Shown here in pieces: positions 39,677-47,780 of a stretch of 64,000 bases of DNA. The position numbers were made by a program, and so were the translations under genes. The notes beneath the pieces are model-generated. The model made no database searches, was not told where the DNA came from, and saw only the letters and a program-made list of their open reading frames with translations. This DNA comes from Martinezella rhizogenes. Its GTDB lineage: Bacteria > Pseudomonadota > Alphaproteobacteria > Rhizobiales > Rhizobiaceae. The stretch lies in assembly GCF_000799715.1 (NCBI RefSeq), contig NZ_JUHG01000011.1, forward strand, positions 186,001-250,000, read 5' to 3'. Every line of letters begins with the position of its first letter. The stretch's first letter is position 1.

Positions 39677-39770
39677 GCGTCGTACTCCGTAGATTTTTTC
39701 TTAGCTTAGCGGCATTGCCGGCGCGGCGGAATGCGCAAATGACGTATAGACACCGTTGGCCACAGGCAAT

Positions 39771-39880
39771 AAATCTATCTTTAGTGCCGAAAAGTCTTAA
39801 AAGTCTATAGATTTCCTGTGTTTATCTTGTGTCGAGGCTTCTGGTGAGTTTTGCTCAAATCCTGGAGATGTCGAGCAAAA
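39771..39880 (+). promoter_or_regulatory. Inverted repeats in the cysG leader
   Basis: AAATCTAT (39771-39778) is inverted as ATAGATTT (39807-39814), the right arm containing the palindrome TCTATAGA. Downstream TTTTGCTC (39849-39856) pairs with GAGCAAAA (39873-39880) over a 16-base loop. One may be an operator and the other a leader hairpin for the sulfite reduction operon; no known consensus is assigned. Confidence 0.4.
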
Positions 39881-39971
39881 GAATACGGACTTGCCGGAGC
39901 ATTAGAATTTCTGTTTCTTCAATCTGATGGCCACAAAGGCGATATTCGGGCAATCTCGAAGTGGAATGATA

Positions 39972-41408
39972 ATGCCTCCCAGGACTGACCAGCTCTCGGT
40001 GTTCCCAGCTTTCTTTCGCGTGGAAGGAAGGATCACGGCTGTCTTCGGGAATGGTGATGAGGCTTTTGCCAAGACGCGGCTTCTGATGAACACGCAGGCG
40101 AAGATCGTCGCCTATACCACGGCGCCGGAAGCTGACTATCATTCCTTCCTGATCGCCAACCGCATCGAAACCGTACGCAACGCTTTCTCTCCGGATCAGG
40201 TCAGGGGCGCTGCCCTGGTTTTCGCCGCCACCGGCGACGCCGAGGCTGACCGCGCGATCGTTGACGCGGCTCGCGCCGAGAGAATTCCGGCAAATGCCGT
40301 CGATCAGCCCGATTATTGCGATTTCTACACGCCGGCGCTCGTCAACCGCGCTCCGGTCGCCGTTGCCATTGGCACCGAAGGTGCTGGTCCCGTGCTGGCG
40401 CAGATGATCCGCGCCCAGATCGACCAGATGCTGTCGCCCTCGCTCGGCAAGCTCGCGGAACTGGCAACACGCTACCGTAAGCCCGTCGATCGCCTGGTGC
40501 CGCGTGGCGTCGCCCGCCGTGTCTTCTGGCGCCGCTTCTTTTCCGGTCCCGTCGCCGATGCCGTCAGTGCCGGCCACTTGCCGCAGGCCGAGTATGCCGC
40601 CGACAGCCTGTTGCACTCGGCGCATAAGGTCGAGGGCCATGTCTGGTTGGTCGGTGCCGGCCCTGGTGCGGAAGACCTACTGACGCTGCGCGCCCAGCGC
40701 GTGATGATGGAAGCCGACGTCATCGTCTATGACGCGCTCGTGCCGCAGGCGATCGTCGACATGGGACGCCGCGATGCCGAGCGTCTTTCAGTCGGCAAGC
40801 GCAAGGGCTGCCACAGCAAATCTCAGGAAGAGATCAACGAGCTGCTGGTGCAGCTTGGCCGTGACGGCAAGCGTGTCGTGCGGCTGAAATCCGGCGATCC
40901 ACTGGTTTATGGCCGGGCGGGCGAGGAAATGGCCGCGATGCGTGCCGCCGGCGTGACCTATGAGATCGTTCCGGGCATCACCTCGGCCTTCGCCGCCGCC
41001 GCCGATTTCGAACTGCCGCTGACGCTGCGCGGTGTTGCATCGTCGCTGGTTTTCACCACGGGCCATGACCTGACTGGCGATGTGCTGCCGGATTGGGCAA
41101 GCCTTGCTATTTCCGGCGCGACCATCGCTGTCTATATGGGCCGCACGGTTGCCGCCTCCGTCGCCGGTCGTCTGATGGAAGCCGGGCTTCCGCCCGAGAC
41201 CACGGTTGCCGTCATCGAGAACGCCAGCCGGCGCGACCGTCGCCTGATGCACGGCACATTGAAGGATCTGCCGGATCTGGAGCATCGCGACGAGCTGAGC
41301 GGTCCGGTCATGGTCATCATCGGCGAAGCCGTCGCCGGTGCCAATTTCGAACAGTCCGAGCCGCTGGTCCGTCAGGAGACCGTCGCTCAAGAATTTGCAA
41401 GGAGCTGA
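39972..41408 (+). CDS. cysG: Siroheme synthase CysG (multifunctional)
   Basis: CysG makes siroheme, the cofactor of the sulfite reductase encoded two genes on. The 478-residue product has an N-terminal dehydrogenase/ferrochelatase half (SVFPAFFRVEGR, FGNGDEAFAKTRLLMNT, then VFAATGD) and a C-terminal uroporphyrinogen III methyltransferase half (VWLVGAGPGAEDLLTLRAQR, DALVPQAIVDM, RLKSGDPLVYGRAGEE, VPGITSAFAAAADFELPLT). ATG 39972 is preferred over ATG 39966 because GTGGA at 39961-39965 then has usable spacing. It starts a tight operon. Confidence 0.95.
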   Translation: MPPRTDQLSVFPAFFRVEGRITAVFGNGDEAFAKTRLLMNTQAKIVAYTTAPEADYHSFLIANRIETVRNAFSPDQVRGAALVFAATGDAEADRAIVDAARAERIPANAVDQPDYCDFYTPALVNRAPVAVAIGTEGAGPVLAQMIRAQIDQMLSPSLGKLAELATRYRKPVDRLVPRGVARRVFWRRFFSGPVADAVSAGHLPQAEYAADSLLHSAHKVEGHVWLVGAGPGAEDLLTLRAQRVMMEADVIVYDALVPQAIVDMGRRDAERLSVGKRKGCHSKSQEEINELLVQLGRDGKRVVRLKSGDPLVYGRAGEEMAAMRAAGVTYEIVPGITSAFAAAADFELPLTLRGVASSLVFTTGHDLTGDVLPDWASLAISGATIAVYMGRTVAASVAGRLMEAGLPPETTVAVIENASRRDRRLMHGTLKDLPDLEHRDELSGPVMVIIGEAVAGANFEQSEPLVRQETVAQEFARS

Positions 41409-41412
41409 TCCC

Positions 41413-41727
41413 ATGGTCGACAAGGTTTTGACCGCCAACCGGCTGACCGATGGTGTTGCCGTCTGGTTGAATGCCAATGGCGAGTGGGTGACGTCCCTGC
41501 AGGAGTCGCTCGTTGCCCGTCATGCTGAAGCCGAGGCCGCGCTCGAGGCGATCGGCAAGCAGGCATATGCCGATAACAAGGTTGTCGACGTCAATCTGAT
41601 CGAAGTTCAGGAAACCGGCGGCAAGCTTTGGCCGCTGCGCCTGCGCGAGCGTATCCGCGCCGAAGGTCCCACCATGGAATACGCGCCGGGCTATGCCGCC
41701 GCCGATCCGGAATTTATTGCAGTCTGA
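41413..41727 (+). CDS. DUF2849-family protein
   Basis: A 104-residue protein with KVLTANRLTDGVAVWLNANG near the start and YAPGYAAADPEFIAV at the end, matching the DUF2849 family. It has no known enzymatic motif, cysteine cluster or membrane segment. AAGGAG lies eight bases before ATG 41413. Only four bases separate it from cysG, and sulfite reductase starts seven bases after it, so an accessory role in sulfite reduction or siroheme transfer is inferred from context only. Confidence 0.85.
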   Translation: MVDKVLTANRLTDGVAVWLNANGEWVTSLQESLVARHAEAEAALEAIGKQAYADNKVVDVNLIEVQETGGKLWPLRLRERIRAEGPTMEYAPGYAAADPEFIAV

Positions 41728-41734
41728 GGAAGCC

Positions 41735-43414
41735 ATGTATCGCTACGACGAATTTGACCACGCCTTTGTCGCGGAACGCGTTGCCCAGTTCCGCGATCAG
41801 GTGGAGCGGCGCCTTTCGGGGGAACTCGCGGAAGACGCGTTCAAGCCGCTGCGCCTGATGAACGGCGTCTATCTGCAGCTGCATGCCTACATGCTGCGCA
41901 TCGCCATTCCCTATGGCACGCTGAGCTCGCGCCAGATGCGCATGCTCGCCCATATCGCGCGCACCTATGACCGTGGCTATGGTCATTTCACTACCCGTCA
42001 GAACCTACAGTTCAACTGGCCGAAGCTCTCGGATATGCCGGACGTGCTGGCTGAACTGGCCTCTGTGGAAATGCATGCCATCCAGACCTCGGGCAATTGC
42101 ATTCGCAATGTCACCGCCGACCATTTCGCCGGTGCCGCCGCCGATGAAGTTGCCGATCCGCGTCCCTATGCTGAGATCCTGCGCCAGTGGTCGTCGGTTC
42201 ATCCGGAATTCTCCTTCCTGCCGCGCAAGTTCAAGATCGCCGTTACCGGCGCTGAGCGCGACCGCGCCGCAATCCAGGTGCACGATATTGGCCTGCATCT
42301 GAAGAAGAACGACAAGGGTGAGATCGGCTTTGCCGTCTATGTCGGCGGCGGGCAGGGCCGTACGCCGATGGTTGCCAAGTTGATCCGCGACTTCCTGCCG
42401 GAAGAGGATCTGCTGTCTTACACGACCGCCGTTATGCGCGTGTACAATCTCCATGGCCGCCGCGACAACAAGTACAAGGCGCGCATCAAGATCCTCGTGC
42501 ATGAAACCGGTGCCGAAGAGCTGGCCCGTCAGGTCGAGGTCGAGTTTGCCAAGCTGAAGGACACCGAGCTGAAGCTCCCCGAGGCCGATGTTCAGGCGAT
42601 CTCCGCCTATTTCGCGCCGCCGGCTCTGCCACAGCGCGCCGAAGGTTGGGAAAGCCTTGCCCGCTGGAAAAAGGCCGATCCGGACTTCGCCCGCTGGGTG
42701 CAGCAGAATGTGCAGCCGCACAAGAACCCCGACTACGGCATGGTGACGATCTCGCTGAAGCCGATCGGCGGTATTCCGGGCGATGCCTCGGATGTCCAGA
42801 TGGATGTCGTCGCCGATATCGCCGAGGAATATGCCTTCGACGAAATCCGCGTCAGCCATGAACAGAACCTGATCCTGCCGCATGTGGCTCTCGCCGATCT
42901 CGAAGCCGTCTATCGTGGTCTGGTCGCCGTCGGGCTTGAAACCGCCAATGCCGGGCTGATCACGGATATCATTGCCTGTCCCGGGCTCGACTATTGCGCC
43001 CTTGCCAATGCCCGCTCGATCCCGCTCGCGCAGGAAATCTCCACGCGTTTCGGCTCGGCCGAGCGTCAGGCGGAGATTGGTGAGCTGAAGATCAAGATCT
43101 CGGGCTGCATCAACGCCTGCGGCCATCACCATGTCGGCCATATCGGCCTGCTCGGCGTCGAGAAGAAGGGTGCGGAACTCTATCAGATCACGCTCGGCGG
43201 CTCCGGCGACGAACACACCTCGATCGGTGAAATCATCGGCCGCGGCTTTGAGCCGAACAAGGTGACCGACGCCATCGAGACGATCGTCGACACTTATCTC
43301 GGCCTGCGCCTCGATCCGTCCGAAATCTTCCTCGATGCCTATCGGCGTGTCGGTCCGCAACCCTTCAAGGAAGCGCTCTACGGCTCGTCCTCGGCTTCGG
43401 CCGAGGCGGCGTAA
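41735..43414 (+). CDS. cysI: Assimilatory nitrite/sulfite reductase, hemoprotein type
   Basis: The enzyme reduces sulfite to sulfide in six electrons using siroheme coupled to a 4Fe-4S cluster. The 559-residue protein has two ferredoxin-like half domains (HFTTRQNLQFNW in the first) and the cluster/siroheme cysteines CPGLDYC and CINAC in the second (ACPGLDYCALANARS, SGCINACGHHHVGHIG). The adjacent genes favour sulfite over nitrite. ATG 41735 follows GAGGAAG. No flavoprotein CysJ gene is beside it, so electrons probably come from ferredoxin; an NADP reductase gene follows the operon. Confidence 0.93.
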   Translation: MYRYDEFDHAFVAERVAQFRDQVERRLSGELAEDAFKPLRLMNGVYLQLHAYMLRIAIPYGTLSSRQMRMLAHIARTYDRGYGHFTTRQNLQFNWPKLSDMPDVLAELASVEMHAIQTSGNCIRNVTADHFAGAAADEVADPRPYAEILRQWSSVHPEFSFLPRKFKIAVTGAERDRAAIQVHDIGLHLKKNDKGEIGFAVYVGGGQGRTPMVAKLIRDFLPEEDLLSYTTAVMRVYNLHGRRDNKYKARIKILVHETGAEELARQVEVEFAKLKDTELKLPEADVQAISAYFAPPALPQRAEGWESLARWKKADPDFARWVQQNVQPHKNPDYGMVTISLKPIGGIPGDASDVQMDVVADIAEEYAFDEIRVSHEQNLILPHVALADLEAVYRGLVAVGLETANAGLITDIIACPGLDYCALANARSIPLAQEISTRFGSAERQAEIGELKIKISGCINACGHHHVGHIGLLGVEKKGAELYQITLGGSGDEHTSIGEIIGRGFEPNKVTDAIETIVDTYLGLRLDPSEIFLDAYRRVGPQPFKEALYGSSSASAEAA

Positions 43415-43424
43415 GGAGATGACC

Positions 43425-43937
43425 ATGACGAAGATTTGGCGCGAAACCGGTTTTGTCGAAAACGATCCCTGGGTTACCGAGACCGAGGAAGTCAAGGCGA
43501 CCGAAGAGCAGAAGCCGCTGCTGAGCCTTGATGACCTGATTACCAAGGCTGAAGAGAGCAATGATATCGGCCTTGGCGTGGTGATCAAGCCGGCCGACGA
43601 TGTGACGAAGCTGGAGCCCTATCTGGATCGGTTGGCTATCGTCGCTGTGGCTTTTCCGGCTTTCAGCGACGGTCGCGCCTTCAGCCACGCCTCGTTGCTG
43701 CGCGAGCGCCTCGGCTTTGCCAACGAGCTGCGCGCGGTCGGCGATGTGCTGATCGACCAGATTCCGTTGATGCTACGCGTCGGCATCGACAGTTTCGCGG
43801 TCACCAACGAGACGGCACTGAAGCGACTTTCGGAAAATCGCCTGCCGGGTATTCCGCATTACTATCAGCCGACGGCCCGGCCTGCCGCTGGCGGTGAGAC
43901 CTATAGCTGGCGCCGTCAGGCGGCCAAGACGGCCTGA
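43425..43937 (+). CDS. DUF934-family protein
   Basis: A 170-residue protein with LGVVIKPADDV, the central FPAFSDGRAFSHASLLRERLG motif and LRAVGDVLIDQIPLMLRVGIDSF, all typical of DUF934, which is regularly found next to sulfite reductase. The biochemical role is unknown. ATG 43425 is chosen because AAGGAG (43413-43418) is six bases upstream; the ATG at 43419 directly abuts it. It closes the cys operon. Confidence 0.88.
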   Translation: MTKIWRETGFVENDPWVTETEEVKATEEQKPLLSLDDLITKAEESNDIGLGVVIKPADDVTKLEPYLDRLAIVAVAFPAFSDGRAFSHASLLRERLGFANELRAVGDVLIDQIPLMLRVGIDSFAVTNETALKRLSENRLPGIPHYYQPTARPAAGGETYSWRRQAAKTA

Positions 43938-44032
43938 TTCGGCCGTCATTCCAGGAGCGTGGCACTGGGATATACACCGGATGCCACATCCCTGGGGATG
44001 GCTGTATCTAGCCTGAGGGACCGCAGAAAACT

Positions 44033-44104
44033 TGACTATGGTACGCATATTTTATGCTGGCGCTGCCGGATGGAATGGAATGCCTTTAAATCCGCACTAT
44101 AGTG
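44033..44104 (+). promoter_or_regulatory. Possible promoter and palindrome upstream of fpr
   Basis: TTGACT near 44033 with TATGCT about 16 bases later resembles a sigma-70-type promoter, and the perfect 10-base palindrome CACTATAGTG (44095-44104) follows. It could be an operator for a redox-responsive regulator; this is inferred. Confidence 0.3.
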
Positions 44105-44175
44105 TAATATCAGCCTCGCCTGACACAGACTGCCAAGAACGACGCCCACACGACGAATACGGGATCTGAGACCGA

Positions 44176-44988
44176 ATGAACGCCCCCGCCAAGACCGAAG
44201 AATTTGTTTCCGCAGTACCATCAGGCGTTTTCGCCGAGAAGGTGCTGAGCGTGACGCATTATACCGACCGGCTCTTTCGTTTCACGATGACCCGGCCGCA
44301 GGGCTTCCGTTTCCGCTCGGGCGAATTCGCGATGATCGGTCTGATGGTCGACGGCAAGCCGCTTTACCGCGCTTATTCGATCGCAAGCCCGGCCTGGGCC
44401 GAAGAACTTGAGTTCTTCTCGATCAAGGTGCCGGACGGTCCGCTGACCTCGCATCTGCAGAACATCAAGCCGGGCGACGAAGTGCTGATGCGCAAGAAGC
44501 CGACAGGTACGTTGGTGCTTGACGCGCTGACGCCGGGCAAGCGGCTCTATATGTTCTCGACCGGCACCGGCATCGCGCCCTTCGCGAGCCTGATCCGCGA
44601 TCCGGAAACCTATGAGAAGTTCGAGGAAGTGATCCTCACCCACACCACCCGCGATGTTGCCGAGCTGAAATATGGCTTCGATCTCGTGGAGGAAATCCGC
44701 AATGACGAGCTTTTGAGCGAGGTTGTCGGCGACAAGCTGCGCCACTATGCGACCGTCACCCGCGAAGATTATCCCTTCACGGGCCGCATCACCGATCTCA
44801 TGGAAAACGGCAAGCTCTTTACTGATCTCGGTATTCCGGCGCTCGATCCCGAGATCGATCGCGGCATGATCTGCGGCTCCTCGGCGATGCTGAAGGATAC
44901 CAAGGAATTGCTAGAAAAGGCGGGTCTCAATGAAGGCGCCAACAGCAAGCCGGCCGAATTTGTCATCGAGCGCGCTTTCGTCGGTTAA
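44176..44988 (+). CDS. fpr: Ferredoxin--NADP reductase
   Basis: Fpr passes electrons between NADPH and ferredoxin or flavodoxin. The 270-residue product has the FAD motif YRAYSIASP, the NADP-binding FSTGTGIAPFASLIRDPETY and the C-terminal ending PAEFVIERAFVG of the bacterial subclass II reductases. Its place after the cys genes suggests that it supplies reduced ferredoxin for sulfite reduction, though a 238-base gap with its own promoter-like elements implies separate control, for instance by oxidative stress. Confidence 0.94.
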   Translation: MNAPAKTEEFVSAVPSGVFAEKVLSVTHYTDRLFRFTMTRPQGFRFRSGEFAMIGLMVDGKPLYRAYSIASPAWAEELEFFSIKVPDGPLTSHLQNIKPGDEVLMRKKPTGTLVLDALTPGKRLYMFSTGTGIAPFASLIRDPETYEKFEEVILTHTTRDVAELKYGFDLVEEIRNDELLSEVVGDKLRHYATVTREDYPFTGRITDLMENGKLFTDLGIPALDPEIDRGMICGSSAMLKDTKELLEKAGLNEGANSKPAEFVIERAFVG

Positions 44989-45011
44989 GAGCTTTTCCGA
45001 TATTGGAACAG

Positions 45012-45045
45012 GAAAGGGCGGTCTTGGTAGCGAGGCCGCCTTTTC
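45012..45045. terminator. Bidirectional terminator between fpr and a GntR gene
   Basis: GAAAGGGCGGTCTT (45012-45025) pairs with GAGGCCGCCTTTTC (45032-45045) with three G-T pairs, loop GGTAGC. The T-rich right end serves fpr. It overlaps the last bases of the convergent GntR gene. Confidence 0.75.
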
Positions 45046-45658
45046 ATATGCCGCTGAGATAGTCGATCAGCGTCGCCATCGCCTTGCCGGCGTCTTCGGC
45101 ATTGCCCTGACGAATGGCGCGGATGACGCTGACGTGCAGCGCAATCGCCCGGTCCATACCATCAGGCGGCGCGGTGGAGTACCAGAGCCGCCGAGAGTGG
45201 GTCTGCACCGGACCGAGCGCCGCCGTGATGAAGCCATTCGGGCAGGCTTCCTCCAGGATTTCATCGAATGTCTTGTCGGCGGCGAAAAAGCCGGGCAGGT
45301 CGCCGGTGACGGCGCAATCCGTCATCAGGCGGGCGCATTCGAGCAATTGTTCGCGCTGCTGTTGGTTGGCGTTGACGGCAACCAGCGAAGCCGCGATCGG
45401 CTCCAGCTCGCGCCGGACCTGCATGACATGCATGTGGTCTTCCGCTCGGATCTCCGCGATCTGTAGTCCGACGCGCGGCCGCACATGGATCAGCCCTTGC
45501 CATGCCAGCTTCTGGATCGCCTCGCGTACCGGTGTGCGCCCATGGCCCGCCAGCTCGATCAACTGCTTTTCCGTCACCAGTGCACCGGGCTTCAGCGCCA
45601 GCGTGACGATCAGGTGCTCCAGGGCGAGATAAGCGAGGTGGCTTTGCGAATTCTGCAT
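45044..45658 (-). CDS. GntR-family transcriptional regulator with FCD domain
   Basis: A 204-residue regulator: N-terminal winged helix (HLAYLALEHLIVTLALKPGA, GRTPVREAIQKLAWQGLIHV) and a C-terminal all-helical FCD effector domain (VRRELEPIAASLVA, with the acidic/His metal or ligand pattern DKTFDEILEEA and ALHVSVIRAI). Such proteins sense small organic acids or sugars. ATG 45658 gives a normal length; the frame continues upstream without family similarity. The targets are unknown; no metabolic gene lies beside it. Confidence 0.88.
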   Translation of the reverse strand: MQNSQSHLAYLALEHLIVTLALKPGALVTEKQLIELAGHGRTPVREAIQKLAWQGLIHVRPRVGLQIAEIRAEDHMHVMQVRRELEPIAASLVAVNANQQQREQLLECARLMTDCAVTGDLPGFFAADKTFDEILEEACPNGFITAALGPVQTHSRRLWYSTAPPDGMDRAIALHVSVIRAIRQGNAEDAGKAMATLIDYLSGI

Positions 45659-45803
45659 TCTCAGCCGATTCCATGTCCAGTCTGATATATTACATTCTGG
45701 CATGTCGCATTTGCGATGGCAAACCGCCATCATATGCCTCATTCCGGCCGCAGCGGCAAAGGGGGCCGGGTGAAAGCCTGGCTTCCCGCCGCTATTATAT
45801 CGA

Positions 45804-46010
45804 TCAATGACCGATGGCAGAAGCAAGGCTCGGCGGTTTCCGCTTGGCCGCCATCAGCAGATCCAGTTCGGTGGCCGATGGGCCGAACTTGTCGAAAAGG
45901 CGCTTAGCCTCTTTGTCGTCGAGGCGATATTTTCGCGCGAATTCAGCAATGCTATAGGGGCGACCGCGCAGCACCTTTCGGCTCGGCGTCTGATGGGCGC
46001 TTTCCGTCAT
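45804..46010 (-). CDS. Small hypothetical protein, helix-turn-helix-like
   Basis: A 68-residue protein with no recognised family. Residues about 22-50 (SIAEFARKYRLDDKEAKRLF) look like a helix-turn-helix in which a recognition helix could start at DKEAKRL. The ATG at 46010 has GGAGG seven to nine bases upstream on its strand, a good reason to accept the gene. It lies between the GntR gene and a GlsB-type gene, all on the minus strand. Confidence 0.65.
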   Translation of the reverse strand: MTESAHQTPSRKVLRGRPYSIAEFARKYRLDDKEAKRLFDKFGPSATELDLLMAAKRKPPSLASAIGH

Positions 46011-46104
46011 GCTTTCAACCTCCTCTTTGGTTCCGCTTTCGTACCTAGTGCTTTTAGTGAGGTTGAAAAGGGTTTTGCCTGGCGAAGCGGCCTGTAAGAG
46101 CAAT

Positions 46105-46137
46105 AAAAAAGGGAAGGCGGTTGTCCCGTCTTCCCTT
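46105..46137 (-). terminator. Terminator of the third glsB-like gene
   Basis: Read on the minus strand, AAGGGAAGACGG-side (46137-46126) pairs with the complementary 46120-46109 arm over a 5-base loop, a 12-base stem followed by six T (A-run at 46105-46110 on +). Confidence 0.88.
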
Positions 46138-46175
46138 CTGTCCCCACTCTCGATGAGCTTGCGCCCATACGGTGT

Positions 46176-46424
46176 CTATCGCCTGATCAGTCTGCCGACG
46201 AAGATCAGGATGCATGCACCGATAAAGCCGGTGATGAGATAGTTGACCAGGGCGTTGAAGGGCAGCGTAAGGCCCAAAATCCCGAAAAGCCAACTGGCAA
46301 CGAGCGCACCTACAATGCCGAGGACGATGTTCATGATAATGCCGGTATCGCTTTTCATGATCATTTCAGCGAACCAGCCGGCAAGGCCACCAATAACAAT
46401 AGCTGCAATCCAACCGACTTCCAT
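46176..46424 (-). CDS. GlsB/YeaQ/YmgE-family small membrane protein (copy 3)
   Basis: An 82-residue protein with three hydrophobic segments: IAAIVIGGLAGWFAEMIM, MNIVLGIVGALVASWLFGIL and ITGFIGACILIFVGRLIRR. It is the closest relative in the window of copy 2 at 23582-23830. ATG 46424 follows AGGAGG on its strand. It has its own terminator, so it is a stand-alone transcript. The family is associated with general stress in bacteria; the mechanism is unknown. Confidence 0.9.
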   Translation of the reverse strand: MEVGWIAAIVIGGLAGWFAEMIMKSDTGIIMNIVLGIVGALVASWLFGILGLTLPFNALVNYLITGFIGACILIFVGRLIRR

Positions 46425-46796
46425 AAGGTCCTCCTGAGACTCGGTGGGTTGTTCACAAATGCTGATATACACCAAAAGCGATTCGTGCGGCAAACAATTG
46501 CGCGCGCTCGTGGTCGAGACCGTTCACTACAATCCGGATTATTAACGGTTATTGCTCCGATTAGCCCGCTATGCCGGGATGAATTCCAATATGGACAAGA
46601 TATTTTCTCGACCCGCGAGGGCGCGACTTTCGGCCGATCCCGGCGATTCCGCCGATAGCGCGGACAGGTTTTGCGACTTCAATCCGCGGAAAAGCATTTT
46701 GCGACGCCGCAACGGCGATTTTATGGGTTGACCGCAATAGGGCGTCTGCATATGTTCCGCGCACTTCCAGCCGGGGTGTTACCACCCGCGGACGGG
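46425..46796. other. Intergenic region before tRNA-Lys
   Basis: Apart from the tRNA promoter near its right end, this 372-base stretch shows no gene with a ribosome binding site or family features and no strong repeat. Confidence 0.5.
46728..46756 (+). promoter_or_regulatory. Promoter of tRNA-Lys
   Basis: -35 TTGACC (46728-46733), a 17-base spacer and -10 TATGTT (46751-46756), with transcription expected to start about 30 bases before the tRNA. Confidence 0.65.
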
Positions 46797-46872
46797 GAGA
46801 GCGTAGCTCAGCTGGTAGAGCAACTGACTTTTAATCAGTAGGTCTCGGGTTCGAACCCCGACGCTCTCACCA
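46797..46872 (+). tRNA. tRNA-Lys (anticodon TTT)
   Basis: A full cloverleaf: acceptor GAGAGCG (46797-46803) with CGCTCTC (46862-46868); D-arm GCTC..GAGC; anticodon stem ACTGA/TCAGT with loop CTTTTAA, anticodon TTT for Lys; T-arm with GGTTCGAACCCC; and an encoded CCA end (46870-46872). A short hairpin GCCTT/AAGGC with TTGTTT follows. Its 3' end is duplicated 1.4 kb downstream. Confidence 0.97.
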
Positions 46873-47129
46873 AGGCCTTTTCAAAGGCTTGTTTGGTGAA
46901 GTTAATCCAAGAGATAATGATCTTTTTCCGCTTGGGGTAACGCCGCCGCCAACGAAAAGACTTGCGTATTTGATCAAACGCAACGGCCGCGTTTGCGACG
47001 TCGATGCATTGCCTGATCAACTTTTAGGCTTCCCAGCGCGCCTTGAACCATCCTGAGCATGTTGGCCGCATTTCCTGGAATGCCTTTTGCAAGGTTACCA
47101 GCATCTTTAGGTTTTTGAGGTAACGAGTC

Positions 47130-47387
47130 TTGGAACGAAACACTTTACGACCATTTCCGGCCGCCGTAACGCTGGTGATGAGCGACACCGGTGGATATAG
47201 ACGTGTCAATACGGCACAGGATGCGACTGAGACGCTGCTGGACCATTGGCCGATTAGGGATGGCGAAGCGTATCTGACGGCGATCCAGGCATGTCTCGAC
47301 GCGATAATGGAACGCACTCACCCGCAAACTGCCCGAAATGCCTTTATCAAGGCGGCAGAAGAAGCTGGGGTATCCCTGTTGCAGTGA
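47130..47387 (+). CDS. DUF982-family small protein
   Basis: An 85-residue protein with RVNTAQDATETLLDHWPIRDG, here seen as TAQDATETLLDHWP, then AYLTAIQACLDAIMER and the NAFIKAAEEAGVSLL end, the pattern of DUF982 proteins, which are many, short and mostly found in rhizobia, often on plasmids and islands. The function is unknown. The start is TTG 47130 with GAGG upstream, a less usual codon. It sits within the tRNA-bounded patch. Confidence 0.75.
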   Translation: MERNTLRPFPAAVTLVMSDTGGYRRVNTAQDATETLLDHWPIRDGEAYLTAIQACLDAIMERTHPQTARNAFIKAAEEAGVSLLQ

Positions 47388-47453
47388 GGTCGGGCTGAGG
47401 CGTGGCGGCTGTTTATATTCGAGCTCTTATTTTGCTTACGGAAACACGGTTGA

Positions 47454-47747
47454 TCGTTCCTGCTAGCTTTTCACCCTGAAGCCATTCCAGACAAACAGGA
47501 AGGTTTCATAGGGAAAGAGAAATCGCCCAGATACAAAGAATATTCTATTTCCGGAGGCGTCGGGCTTATTGAGAAGCTCGTTCAAAATCCCGGGAAGGCA
47601 AAATCCAAAAAATATCGAAACGCCATAGAATATTCTCACGTCGAAGAAGGATGGTATGCAAACAATGGCAACCAGAAAACATCTATAGCCATCGATGCCA
47701 ACACAGTTGAAAAGCTTATTCATGATCTGCCCCGGGCTTTGATGTAG
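47454..47747 (+). pseudogene. Orphan reading frame without a start codon
   Basis: Ninety-seven codons are open after a TGA at 47451-47453 and end at TAG 47745-47747, but there is no ATG, GTG or TTG near the beginning. The translation looks protein-like and hydrophilic (for example KEYSISGGVGLIEKLVQNPG, HVEEGWYANNGNQKTSIAID and ANTVEKLIHDLPRALM). This suggests the 3' part of a gene whose front was lost. A competing 95-residue frame on the other strand is hydrophobic and less convincing. No family recognised. Confidence 0.4.
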
Positions 47748-47780
47748 CAAGACGCGCTCGCATAGCGCTACGGATTTGGC

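Noticed and set aside
46835..47020. Small minus-strand frame ending in GFEPETY
   Set aside because: That ending is the translated T-arm of tRNA-Lys, a well-known false gene; the one at 48130-48366 with GFEPKTY is the same artefact from the tRNA fragment.
47463..47750. 95-codon minus-strand frame in the island
   Set aside because: Hydrophobic, no ribosome binding site; the + strand frame over the same bases looks more like protein.
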